A stretch of DNA of 64,000 bases. It comes from Lamellibrachia columna. Its lineage: Eukaryota; Annelida; Polychaeta; Sabellida; Siboglinidae. The notes beneath the pieces are model-generated. The model did not search any database. It saw only the letters and a list, made by a program, of their open reading frames with translations, and was not told where the DNA came from. The translations under genes were made by a program, and so were the position numbers. Each line of letters opens with the position of its first letter. Position 1 is the stretch's first letter. The stretch covers positions 56,396,374 to 56,460,373 of the forward strand of contig OY759270.1 in NCBI GenBank assembly GCA_963662155.1. The letters run 5' to 3'. Shown one piece after another: positions 1-11,045 of this stretch.

Positions 1-1667
1 AGGTAAACAGGAAGTTTGTTATGTGAAAACTTATAATACTGTTTTATTTTTTAGTAATTTTAATGTGTTCTATTTTTAATCATTTAAGACAAACAGTGGT
101 TCAGTGTGAGCATTATATTTGCTTACACTAATAATTTGGACGAGTTTGTATTGAAGTTTCTGAATTCTGTCATATTTGTAGCCCCAAGCGGTTACGCCAT
201 AGTTTAAGTGTGGCAGTATCAGTGTGTAGTACAAAGTGATCTTTATATTCAGAGGTAACAACTGTTTTAGTCTATTTAGAACACCTAACGTCCTTGAAAA
301 CCTGTTTTTCAATGTGGCTTTTCCAGTTAAATTGTTCATTCAGATTTACATAGTAGTATTAGCTATGATTATTAATGGGGAAGTTAACACTTTTTCTTCT
401 AGCTTTTAAAAAAAATGCACTTAGTTTTGTTTAGGTTAAGAGACAATTTGTTTAGTTTTAGCCATTCACTGATTTTGTTCAGTTCTGTATTTATAACCAA
501 TTCTATGTTTCTATTTTGTTCATACATGGAAAATGAGTCGATGGTACTTGAAAGGGTAGTATCGTCGGCATACATTATGAAATTAAACTTTTGACTGGCC
601 TTGGCAAAGTCATTAACGTATATAATAAACAATATTGGGCCTAGAATCAAACCATGAGATATGCTTATTGAATTAATGTATGTAATAAACAATATTGGGC
701 CTAGAATCGAACCATGAGATATGCCTATTGAATTAATGTATGTAATAAACAATATTGGGCCTAGAATCGAACCATGAGATATGCCTATTGAATTAATGTA
801 TGTAATAAACAATATTGGACCTAGAATCGAACCATGAGATATGCCTATTGAATTAATGTATGTAATAAACAATATTGGGCCTAGAATCGAACCATGAGAT
901 ATGCCTATTGAATTAATGTATATAATAAACAATAATGGGCCTAGAATCGAACCATGAGATATGCCTATTGAATTAATGTATGTAATAAACAATAATGGGC
1001 CTAGAATCGAACCATGAGATATGCCTATTGAATTAATGTATGTAATAAACAATAATGGGCCTAGAATCGAACCATCAGATATGCCTATTGAATTAATGTA
1101 TGTAATAAACAATATTGGGCCTAGAATCGAACCATGAGGTATGCTTGTTGAAATATTAAGCATTTCTGATTTGATATCCTCTATTTCAACATATTGTTTT
1201 CTATTTGTTGGATAATATCTGGTTAAACTTAAAGCTACTCCTTTTACGCCATATAATTCTAATTTATCTAGTAATATCTTATGATCCAGGGTATCAAATG
1301 CTTTGGAAAGGTCAAAATGAATATTTATTGGAATTTCATTTTTATCCATATGTGCCATTAAGCAAATTTTCAAGCAAGAGATTTTGCATTTTAAAAAAGG
1401 AATCTAGCTTGGTGTAAATAATTTTTTTTCAACTACTTTTGACATAACTAGTAAAAGTGATGTTGGCCTGTAATTGCCAACTTGGGTATTGTCACCTTTA
1501 ACAAAAATTTGAGTTATTTTTGCAATTTTAAGTATATCAGGGAAGATACCTGCAGCTAATATTTGGTTTGTAATTAGTGTTAATGATTTTATCACCGCAG
1601 GTTTAACTAATTTTAATAATCGTGAAGAGGTACTATCATACCCACAACTTGTTTTTGGTTTTAACAA
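1..1667 (-). mobile_element. Non-LTR retrotransposon fragment (Daphne/L2-like reverse transcriptase), decayed
   Basis: Minus-strand reverse transcriptase in three out-of-register blocks: 1404-1667 (fingers; a GNYRPTSLL block where the family has NYRPISLL), 399-1373 (palm; FDLSKAFDTLDH with the first catalytic Asp, and MYADDTTLS with the catalytic YADD box) and 76-339 (thumb; LPHLNYGVTAWG). A complete element would also carry an N-terminal endonuclease, which is absent here, so the copy is 5'-truncated where the next LINE abuts near 1663. The palm carries an in-frame 60-bp amplification, described separately. Assignment to the Daphne/L2 group rests on general motif resemblance to that clade and is inference; that it is a non-LTR reverse transcriptase is clear. 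Confidence 0.85.
615..1155. repeat. 60-bp minisatellite inside a reverse-transcriptase ORF
   Basis: The period is exactly 60 bp. On the minus strand the unit encodes 20 residues around GSILGPILF, the conserved block just before the YADD catalytic box. Nine consecutive copies of this block are present where a reverse transcriptase has one, and the reading frame stays open through all of them. Copies differ by few substitutions. Confidence 0.95.
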
Positions 1668-4485
1668 GATTTAACAAGATTTGCCATCCAAGCCAAAGGC
1701 CCAGATGGCAAGTGGACAAGGAAGCCATTGGCTTATCGAGAGTCCAACAATGTTCATCTACTTATAACCCGCCCTCCTGAGATATGTGTCAACCTTGTTT
1801 TTAAACATATTCACGCTGCTAGCAGTTACACAATCTGTAGACAATTTGTTCCATTCATTTATTGTCCTCTGTGAGAACGAGTGCTTCCTGATGTCCAATC
1901 TACATTGATCCTTTACTAATTTTACCTCATGTCCTCTAGTTCTGCTATCCTTCTTGAGTGAGAAAAACATATTTCTATCAATATTTTCATACCCATTCAA
2001 TATCTTAAAAACTTCAATCTGATCTCCTCTTAACCTCCTTGTCTCTAGAGTTGTTAAACCACATTCTTTCAGGCGTTCTTCATAACTAAGGTCTCTCAGT
2101 TCTGGAATCATTTTAGTTGCTCTCCTTTGTATGCGTTCAAGCGTATCTATATCCTTCTTACGATATGGTCTCCATGCTTGTATACAGTATTCTAACTATT
2201 GCTTTATAAAGAGGTATAATTAACTTTTTTCCCTTGTATGTTATGTTTCTTCTAATCAATCCAAGAATTTGATTACCCTTTGAAGCTGCAATACCACACT
2301 GCTCTGAAACTTTCATATCAGCGCTTATTGTAACTCCTAAGTCCTTTTCTTTTACAGTAGTACCCAGAACAGTATCTCCCATTTTATAGTTTACATTCAA
2401 GTTCCTATGTCCTGTATGTAGGCATTTACATTTCCCAAAATTGAACAACATCTGCCATTTCTCAGACCATTTCACTAATCTGTCTAGATCGTTTTGTAAA
2501 TGTTGTTTATCACCATCAGTATTAACCTTTCTAAACAGTTTTGTGTCATCCACAAATTTCAGTACGTTACTTGTTATACTGTCGTCCAAGTCATTGATAT
2601 AAATTAAGAATAATATATGTCCTAATACTGATCCTTGAGGTACCCCACTCAAAACCGATTTCCAATTTGAAACTTCTCCATCTACTACAACTCGTTGTCT
2701 TCTGTCAGTCAGCCATTGTTCTATCCAGTCAGTTATGCTATCCCCGATACCATGGGCTTTTAATTTAAGTAGTAATCTTTGATGTGGCACTTTGTCAAAA
2801 GCTTTCTGAAAATCTAAGTAGATAATATCTACTGGCGATCCCACGTCTATCCACTTAGTGATTTCTTCCAAAAAACATAACATATTTGTTAAGCATGACC
2901 TCGCTTTAAAGAATCCATGTTGAGATGAATTTAATAATTTATGCTTAACGAGGAAGTCCACCATATGGTCTTTAATTAACCTTTCTAATAATTTACAAAT
3001 CACTGACGTTAAACTCACTGGTCTGTAATTCTCTGACTTATTTCTCGAACCCTTTTTAAATAATGGTATGATGTTTGCTTCTTTCCATTCAAACGGAACA
3101 ACTCCCTCTTTTAATGACAAGTTGAATACTCTTGCAAGTGGTATACTGATTTGTTCTACTGTTTCCATTAGTAATTTTGGAGGAATCCCATCCACTCCCG
3201 GTGATTTGTTATCCTTCATTGCCTTTATTTTCTTAGCTACCAATTCTGGAGTTACAACTAACGGACCTAAATAGTCAGATTTAGCCCTCTGAAATTTAGC
3301 ATCAGCAACTGGTAATGAACTAATATCTTCTTTGGTAAACACTGAACTGAAGTAACCATTTAGGTCTTCCGCCATTAAAAACCCCTGTGATATTATATTT
3401 CCAGCACTGTCTTCTAGAGGTCCAACCTTGTCTTGTACGTTTTGTTTACTCCTGACATATGCATAAAAACTCTTGCTGTCATTTTTTATGTTACATGCTA
3501 GTTTTTGCTCATAGCTTCTTTTAGATTGTCTGATTTCAGTTGTAGCTGCATTAAGTGCCTCTTTGTATTTTGCATAGTCTTCTTCCTTTCTGGTACGCCT
3601 ATAAACCCTCCACATAGTTTGTTTTAGCATTATTTTTCTAATAGCCTCTTTTGACAAGTGTTTCTTTCTACACCGTTTTCCTTGTTTTTGGAAGGGAACA
3701 AATTTATCGATGATACTCTCAATTTCATATTTTAGAATATTCCAAACATTCAGTTGCGGTCTTATTCATCAGCATGTTATTCCAATCTAGCTTTGCTAAG
3801 TATTTTCTCATATCTTTGTAGTTACCTTTGTGGAAGTTTCTCTTGTACGTTTTCTTATTTTTACTTTCTGATTTTACATTGATGTCAAAATGTATTTGAT
3901 TATGGTCACTATTACCCAATGGTTCAAATATTTTTACATTGTCCACTAATTCTTTTTGTGATGACAAAACTATATCTAATACATTTTCTCCCCTGGTTGG
4001 TTCTAGTACGTGCTGAGTAAGAAAGCTATCCTGGATTAAAAATAGAAATTGTTGGTCCTCAATCCCTGTGCTCTCTAGAGAATTCCATTGTATGTGTCCA
4101 TGGTTAAAATCTCCCATTATGATACATTCCTCTTTACTAACTTCCTTTATAGCGTTTTTATTTTTGTGTTGTCCTCTTCGTTTATGTTTGGACTTCGGTA
4201 AACTAATCCAATAGTTAATTTTGAATTTCCTGAAACAATTTTGCACCAAATAGCTTCATCGCAATCTGCTTCCCTTTCTAGTTTTATTTCATAAGCCTGA
4301 ATAGATTCTTTAACATATCAAATAACTCCCCCACCCCTTCTTCCTATTCGATCTTTCCTAAACATTACATATCCTGTCAGTCCTAATTCAGCATCTGTTA
4401 TATCTATGTTGGCCCATGATTCAGTTATACCAATTAGAAATGAGACGTATCCAGGCCAGTTTTCCCATTGGTATGACATCATGAA
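1663..4485 (-). mobile_element. Non-LTR retrotransposon 'LINE-B' copy 1 (endonuclease + reverse transcriptase), disrupted
   Basis: Minus-strand LINE, 5'-truncated near 4485. Blocks in order: an apurinic-type endonuclease (about 3725-4480) with IIMGDFNH and LGNSDHNQIHF, its upstream part broken by a stop near 4317; a reverse transcriptase (2158-3657) with NYRPVSLTS, FQKAFDKVPHQ, VPQGSVLGH and FVDDTKLF; and a C-terminal segment (1758-2111) ending LRRAGYK. The catalytic FADD box of the plus-strand relative at 29.9-31.5 kb is FVDD here; both Asp are kept. Relative to that copy, 11 bp are missing between two AGA triplets near 2188, which shifts the frame before the C-terminal block. The 3' tail is a short tandem repeat of a TTAAATCTTG-like decamer, typical of CR1/L2-group LINEs. 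Confidence 0.92.
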
Positions 4486-4884
4486 AAACACAGCAAATAA
4501 TTATTTTGCATTACAAATTTGGTTAACCCAAAGATACATGTGAAAATAAATATGTGGTACCAGTGGAAAATAAATAAATAAAAAAAGACTAGGCTCTCAT
4601 CCACATCCATGTGCTGCCATCATTGTTCTGCACATTGTACTACGCATCAGTGGGTGATTGGGGCGGGTGATTGGGGCAGGTGATATGTGACAGTAGAACA
4701 GGTTAGTCGAACTTAGTTACACAGTAGAAACTTCTGACTTTCAAAAGAGGACCGGGGTTTCAATGCTCTTGCTGCCGTTTTGAAACTTGGGCCATTTTTA
4801 TTCCACGTTTCCTCAGCTCTATAAACGAGTTCCTGGCTATAGACTTGCATGAAGTGCTTTGAATACAGATACAACACTATAGGT
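4486..4884. other. Non-coding spacer
   Basis: No convincing gene. It contains an AAATAAATAAA-rich stretch near 4570 and, at about 4795-4860, a segment (TCCACGTTT.CTCAG..., CTGGCT.TAGAC) that resembles 10285-10330, so it is probably a shared dispersed repeat. Confidence 0.5.
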
Positions 4885-6862
4885 ACTTACCCATAGTTCA
4901 GGGTGGTATGATCTGACATGACGTGGTACAGTGGGATTCAACACTTTATATAGTTCAGGGTGGTATGATCTGACATGATGTGGTACAGTGGGATACAACA
5001 CTTTATATAGTTCAGGGTGGTATGATCTGACATGACGTGATACAGTGGGATACAACACTTTATATAGTTCAGGGTGGTATGATCTGACATGACGTGATAC
5101 AGTGGGATACAACACTTTATATAGTTCAGGGTGGTATGACCTGACATGACGTGGTACAGTGGGATACAACACTTTATATAGTTCAGGGTGGTATGATCTG
5201 ACATGACATGGTACAGTGGGATACAACACTTTATATAGTTCAGGGTGGTATGATCTGACATGACGTGGTACAGTGGGATACAACACTTTATATAGTTCAG
5301 GGTGGTATGATCTGACTTGACGTGGTACAGTGGGATACAACACTTTATATAGTTCAGAGTGGTATGATCTGACATGACGTGGTACAGTGGGATACAACAC
5401 TATATAGTTCAGGGTGGTATGATCTGACATGATGTGGTACAGTGGGATACAACACTTTATATAGTTCAGGGTGGTATGATCTGACTTGACGTGGTACAGT
5501 GGGATACAACACTTTATATAGTTCAGGGTGGTATGATCTGACATGACGTGGTACAGTGGGATACAACACTTTATATAGTTCAGGGTGGTATGATCTGACT
5601 TGACGTGGTACAGTGGGATACAACACTTTATATAGTTCAGGGTGGTATGATCTGACTTGACGTGGTACAGTGGGATACAACACTTTATATAGTTCAGGGT
5701 GGTATGATCTGACATGACGTGGTACAGTGGGATACAACACTTTATATAGTTCAGGGTGGTATGATCTGACATGACGTGGTACAGTGGGATACATCACTTT
5801 ATATAGTTCAGGGTGGTATGACCTGACATGACGTGGTACAGTGGGATACAACACTTTATATAGTTCAGGGTGGTATGATCTGACATGACGTTGTACAGTG
5901 GGATACAACACTTTATATAGTTCAGGGTGGTATGATCTGACTTGACGTGGTACAGTGGGATACATCACTTTATATAGTTCAGGGTGGTATGATCTGACGT
6001 GACGTGGTACAGTGGGATACAACACTTTATATAGTTCAGGGTGGTATGATCTGACATGACGTGGTACAGTGGGATTCAACACTTTATATAGTTCAGGGTG
6101 GTATGATCTGACATGACGTGGTACAGTGGGATACAACACTTTATATAGTTCAGGGTGGTATGATCTGACATGACGTGGTACAGTGGGATACAACACTTTA
6201 TATAGTTCAGGGTGGTATGATCTGACATGACGTGGTACAGTGGGATACAACACTTTATATAGTTCAGGGTGGTATGATCTGACATGACATGGCACAGTGG
6301 GATACAACACTTTATATAGTTCAGGGTGGTATGATCTGACATGACGTGATACAGTGGGATACAACACTTTATATAGTTCAGGGTGGTATGATCTGACATG
6401 ACGTGATACAGTGGGATACAACACTTTATATAGTTCAGGGTGGTATGATCTGACATGGCGTGATACAGTGGGATACAACACTTTATATAGTTCAGGGTGG
6501 TATGATCTGACATGACGTGATACAGTGGGATACAACACTTTATATAGTTCAGGGTGGTATGATCTGACATGACGTGATACAGTGGGATACAACACTTTAT
6601 ATAGTTCAGGGTGGTATGATCTGACATGACGTGATACAGTGGGATACAACACTTTATATAGTTCAGGGTGGTATGATCTGACATGACGTGATACAGTGGG
6701 ATACAACACTTTATATAGTTCAGGGTGGTATGATCTGACATGACGTGATACAGTGGGATACAACACTTTATATAGTTCAGGGTGGTATGATCTGACATGA
6801 CGTGATACAGTGGGATACAACACTTTATATAGTTCAGGGTGGTATGATCTGACATGACGTGG
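4885..6862. repeat. 57-bp minisatellite, about 34 copies
   Basis: The period is 57 bp (for example 5581 to 5638). The unit contains GGTGGTATGATCTGAC and TACAGTGGGATACAACAC. A copy near 5396 has lost 2 bp, which breaks the long minus-strand frames into overlapping pieces. The unit is 19 codons long, so long ORFs arise trivially; I see no start context, splice sites or family resemblance supporting a protein. Confidence 0.95.
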
Positions 6863-7016
6863 TCCATGTCTCTGTTCTGATACAACAGAGAACCAGTTGT
6901 CTGTTTCTCTCATCTACCGAGAAATGGTGCATCTAATATATCATTATTGTACAGTTTGTTCCAACCAATATAGGCAGTACTTTCGATTTTGCATGTGAAT
7001 TTTCTATCTGTTGCAG

Positions 7017-7166
7017 GCGGTTATCTCAATTACCATGCTTTTCCTGGGTGATGTGTACACACTGATCAACTATGTTACATTTGTTGAGTCTTTGTGCTTT
7101 GCTGTCTGCGTCTGTGTCTTGCTGTATTTCCGATGGAGAAAACCAAATGTTCATCGTCCCATCAAG
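7017..7166 (+). CDS. SLC7A: SLC7A (LAT-type amino-acid transporter) internal exon
   Basis: This 150-nt phase-0 exon follows a TTGCAG acceptor and ends at AAG|GTAAGT. It encodes 50 residues: a segment reading GDVYTLINYVTFVESL, a membrane helix rich in Val, Cys and Leu, then RWRKPNVHRPIK. This matches the conserved TM10 to intracellular-loop segment of L-type amino-acid transporters (SLC7A5/SLC7A8 and relatives), where the RxxKP....RPIK stretch follows the helix. These are 12-helix antiporters of large neutral amino acids at the plasma membrane, working with an SLC3-type heavy chain. I see no upstream exons in the window. The last 22 nt plus the donor are the founder of the adjacent 35-bp array. 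The exact paralogue is not resolved. Confidence 0.9.
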
Positions 7167-7985
7167 GTAAGTGTCTGTCAAATGTTCATCATTCCATCAA
7201 GGTAGGTGTCTGTCAAATGTTCATCGTTCCATCAAGGTAGGTGTCTGTCTAATGTTCGTCGTCCCATCAAGGTAGGTGTCTGTCAAATGTTCATCGTCCC
7301 GTCAAGGTAGGTGTCTATCAAATGTTCATCGTCCCATCAAGGTAGGTGTCTATCAAATGTCCATCGTTCCATCAAGGTAGGTGTCTATAAAATGTTCATC
7401 GTCCCGTCAAGGTAGGTGTCTGTCAAATGTTCATCGTTCCATCAAGGTAGGTGTCTGTTAAATGTTCATCGTCCCATCAAGGTAGGTGTCTGTCAAATGT
7501 TCGTCGTCCCATCAAGGTAGGTGTCTGTCAAATGTTCATCGTCCCATCAAGGTAGGTGTCTGTCAAATGTTCATCGTCCCATCAAGGTAGGTGTCTGTCA
7601 AATGTTCATCGTCCCATCAAGGTAGGTGTCTATCAAATGTTCATCGTCCCATCAAGGTAGGTGTCTGTCAAATGTTCATCATCCCATCAAGGTAAGTGTA
7701 TGTCAAATGTTCATCATCCCATCAAGGTAAGTGTATGTCAAATGTTCATCGTACCATCAAGGTAGGTGTCTGTCAAATGTTCATCGTTCCATCAAGGTAG
7801 GTGTCTGTCAAATGTTCATCGTCCCGTCAAGGTAGGTGTCTGTCAAATGTTCATCGTTCCATCAAGGTAGGTGTCTGTCAAATGTTCATCGTCCCGTCAA
7901 GGTAGGTGTCTGTCAAATGTTCATCGTCCCGTCAAGGTAGGTGTCTGTCAAATGTTCATCGTTCCATCAAGGTAGGCGGCTGTCA
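7144..7985. repeat. 35-bp minisatellite carrying exon end plus 5' splice site, about 24 copies
   Basis: Each unit reproduces the last 22 nt of the SLC7A exon (AAATGTTCATCGTCCCATCA plus AG), then GTAGGT or GTAAGT and 7 nt of intron. The authentic donor at 7167 is GTAAGT. Nearly all downstream copies are GTAGGT; two near 7690 and 7727 are GTAAGT. Use of any decoy would extend the message into an early TAG, because the unit is not a multiple of three. Confidence 0.95.
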
Positions 7986-8189
7986 TAGGAAATGTTAATC
8001 AAGATTTTGGTGAAATAAGACATTTTCTAAAAGAGTGTATTGCTTATAATGGCTAGAGGGTTTTGGTTGTGAACTAAGTTATATAACTAAGTACACTGAT
8101 ATTTTAAATTTAAATGACGTGTAGTTATTACTTTATTGTAACATTTATTAATCACAATGCTTTATTATGCAATGTTATCTAAAATTAGC

Positions 8190-8465
8190 TGGTTGTGTTG
8201 TAGAGTGGATACAACATGGATTTGTTGCTGTATGGGGGCATATTAGTCATGTTGTGTAGTGGACACAATATGGAGGTGTTACTGCATGGGGACATATTAG
8301 TCGTGTTGTTGAGTGGACACAATATGTATGGGGGCACAGTGTTCATGTTGTAGAGTGGACACAGTATGGAGGTGTTGCTGTAAGGGGGCACAGTGGTCAT
8401 GCTATAGAGTGGACACAATATGGAGGTGTTACTGAATGGGGGCACATTTTCGTGTTGTAGAAAGA
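8190..8465. repeat. Degenerate ~50-60-bp array, about 5 copies
   Basis: Imperfect units with TAGAGTGGACACAATATGG and GGGGGCACA. They are clearly related to the 52-bp array at 8.7-10.2 kb, from which they are separated by a SINE-like segment. Unit lengths vary and one copy is shortened near 8330. Confidence 0.8.
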
Positions 8466-8469
8466 GATG

Positions 8470-8737
8470 CGTTCTTGTGTAGTGCAATATCCAATCCCTG
8501 GAACTGGACACTTCAGCCTCTGGCAAACCTGTTCTTTCCAGCGCCATTTCCACTGGAAGCATTCAGCCATGCTGCAATTACTGCATAAAGACTTCGTTCA
8601 CATATCCACCTCTACAGGTATTGTAGCAATGTGGGGTGAACGAAATTGCCAAAGTTTTGAAACGGTAGCAAGAGAATTTGAACCCGGGTTCTCTCGATTG
8701 AGAGCCCGACATTCTAACTGCTGCTGCATCCCACAGT
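8470..8737 (-). mobile_element. Probable tRNA-derived SINE (minus strand), inserted between two related arrays
   Basis: On the minus strand, 8737 downward reads like a decayed tRNA: GCAGTTAGAATGTCGGGCT (A-box-like and anticodon-arm region), GAGAGAACCCGGGTTCAAAT (with the B-box-like GGTTCAAAT), then an unrelated body to about 8470. The segment splits two blocks of the same repeat family, as expected of an insertion. I did not fold a full cloverleaf and the acceptor stem is not convincing, so this is SINE-like rather than a tRNA gene. No target-site duplication was identified. Confidence 0.5.
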
Positions 8738-10215
8738 AAAGCGGACACAACAGTGTTACTGTTAGGAGGCATAGTATTCAAAGTAGAGTGGACACAATAT
8801 GGAGGTGTTACTGTTAGGAGGCATAGTATTCATGGTAGAGTGGACACACTGTGGAGGTGTTACTGTTAGGAGGCATAGTATTCATGGTAGAGTGGACACA
8901 ATATGGAGGTGTTACTGTTAGGAGGCATAGTATTCATGGTAGAGTGGACACAATATGGAGGTGTTACTGTTAGGAGGCATAGTATTCATGGTAGAGTGGA
9001 CACAATATGGGGGTGTTATTGTTAGGAGGCATAGTATTCATGGTAGAGTGGACACAATATGGAGGTGTTACTGTTAGGAGGCATAGTATTCATGGTAGAG
9101 TGGACACAATATGGAGGTGTTACTGTTAGGAGGCATAGTATTCATGGTAGAGTGGACACAATATGGAGGTGTTACTGTTAGGAGGCATAGTATTCAAGGT
9201 AGAGTGGACACAATATGGAGGTGTTACTGTTAGGAGGCATAGTAGTCATGGTAGAGTGGACACAATATGGAGGTGTTACTGTTAGGAGGCATATTATTCA
9301 TGGTAGAGTGGACACAATATGGAGGTGTTACTGTTAGGAGGCATAGTATTCATGGTAGAGTGGACACAATGTGGAGGTGTTACTGTTAGGAGGCATAGTA
9401 TTAATGGTAGAGTGGACACAATATGGAGGTTTTACTGTTAGGAGGCATAGTATTCATGGTAGAGTGGACACACTGTGGAGGTGTTACTGTTAGGAGGCAT
9501 AGTATTCATGGTAGAGTGGACACAATATGGAGGTGTTACTGTTAGGAGGCATAGTATTCATGGTAGAGTGGACACACTGTGGAGGTGTTACTGTTAGGAG
9601 GCATAGTATTCATGGTAGAGTGGACACAATATGGAGGTGTTACTGTTAGGAGGCATAGTATTCATGGTAGAGTGGACACACTGTGGAGGTGTTACTGTTA
9701 GGAGGCATAGTATTCATGGTAGAGTGGACACAATATGGAGGTGTTACTGTTAGGAGGCATAGTATTCATGGTAGAGTGGACACACTGTGGAGGTGTTACT
9801 GTTAGGAGGCATAGTATTCATGGTAGAGTGGACACAATATGGAGGTGTTACTGTTAGGAGGCATAGTATTCATGGTAGAGTGGACACAATATGGAGGTGT
9901 TACTGTTAGGAGGCATAGTATTCATGGTAGAGTGGACACAATATGGAGGTGTTACTGTTAGGAGGCATATTATTCATGGTAGAGTGGACACAATATGGAG
10001 GTGTTACTGTTAGGAGGCATAGTATTCATGGTAGAGTGGACACAATATGGAGGTGTTACTGTTAGGAGGCATAGTATTCATGGTAGAGTGGACACAATAT
10101 GGAGGTATTACTGTTAGGAGGCATAGTATTCATGGTAGAGTGGACACAATATGGAGGTGTTACTGTTAGGAGTCATGGTAGAGTGGACACAATATGGAGG
10201 TGTTACTGTTAGGTG
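8738..10215. repeat. 52-bp minisatellite, about 28 copies
   Basis: The period is 52 bp (8801 to 8853). The unit contains GGTAGAGTGGACACAATATG and GTTACTGTTAGGAGGCATAG. A recurrent variant, ACACTGTGG for ACAATATGG, alternates with the main form around 9470-9790, suggesting block duplication of dimers. It lies in the SLC7A intron between the 7.0-kb and 10.5-kb exons. Confidence 0.95.
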
Positions 10216-10490
10216 TCACTGGTTATAATGTAAAACTTGTGCACTTTTGAAGCTTGTGCAATTTCGTTCAATCCACGTTTTCTCAGTTTACTCAGCTGTA
10301 TAAAAGTACCTGGCTGTAGACATGTGGATATGTGAATAGTCTTCATGCATTGATTGCAGCGTGGCTGAATGCTTCCAAGAAAGTTGGTGTTGCATTAAAT
10401 AGGTGTGTAATTCTATAAGAACTTGCCTTCACCTTTATATGGGATCTGTCTTCCCAGGTTCCCATTTTGATCCCAGGTTTGTTTTCTCAG

Positions 10491-10668
10491 GTTCCCATTG
10501 TGATCCCAGTGATCTTCCTCATCGTCTGCGTCTTCCTGCTCATCCTGCCCATCTACACAAGTCCACAGGAGGTTGGCATGGCAATCGTGCTGCTGCTATC
10601 CGGCGTGCCCATCTACCTCATTGGCATTGTGTGGTCTAACAAGCCGGACGTCTACAAGAGAAACCTCG
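10491..10668 (+). CDS. SLC7A: SLC7A (LAT-type) exon with two transmembrane helices and a duplicated 3' splice site
   Basis: The acceptor is TTTTCTCAG at 10490 and the donor is CTCG|GTGTGT at 10669. The exon is in phase with the preceding one: HRPIK is followed by VPIVIPVIF. It encodes a helix (about residues 3-22), a short loop ending TSPQEVG, a second helix containing LSGVPIYLIGIVW, and KPDVYKRNL. This is the conserved TM11-TM12 and KPxxx tail of LAT proteins. The acceptor and first 19 exon bases are duplicated 33 bp upstream (TTCCCAG at 10457, exon-like sequence from 10458), so an alternative acceptor would add 11 residues in frame. A GTGTAC-rich array starts immediately at the donor. Confidence 0.9.
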
Positions 10669-11045
10669 GTGTGTACATGTTTGTGAACATGTTTGTGCAC
10701 TGTCTGTACTGTTTGTGTATGTTTGTGTACTGTTTGTGTACATGTTTGTGTACCTGTTTGTGCACTGTCTGTACTGTTTGTGTATTGTTTGTGTACCTGT
10801 TTATTTACTGTTTGTACTGATTGTGTACTGTTTGTGTGCTTGTTTTGTGTACATGTATGTGTACTGTTTGTGTACATGTTTGTGTCCTGTTTTGTGTACC
10901 TGTTGTGTATGTTTTGTGTACATGTTTGTGCACTGTTTGTGTACATGTTTGTGTCCTGTTTTGTGTACCTGTTGTGTACTTTTTGTGTACATGTTTGTGT
11001 GTGGTTTATGTACCTGTTGTGTACTGTTTGTGTACATGTTTCTGT
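10669..11045. repeat. Degenerate GTTTGTGTACATGTTTGTGT array starting at an SLC7A 5' splice site
   Basis: Irregular units of about 10-12 nt such as TGTTTGTGTAC and ATGTTTGTGT run from the donor itself. The intron starts GTGTGTACATGTTTGTG, so the array shares its first unit with the splice site. Pyrimidine-free on one strand over long runs; it creates meaningless ORFs in most frames. Confidence 0.85.

Noticed and set aside
4837..6913. ORFs of 311, 145, 519 and 269 codons on the minus strand
   Set aside because: All are readings of the 57-bp array in different frames; no start context, splice sites or family resemblance.
7011..7205. 64-residue ORF as a small membrane protein
   Set aside because: It is the SLC7A exon read through its donor into the array; the true coding part ends at 7166.
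8640..8740. Functional tRNA gene on the minus strand
   Set aside because: B-box-like sequence is present but the acceptor stem and full cloverleaf do not form convincingly; better explained as a SINE head.
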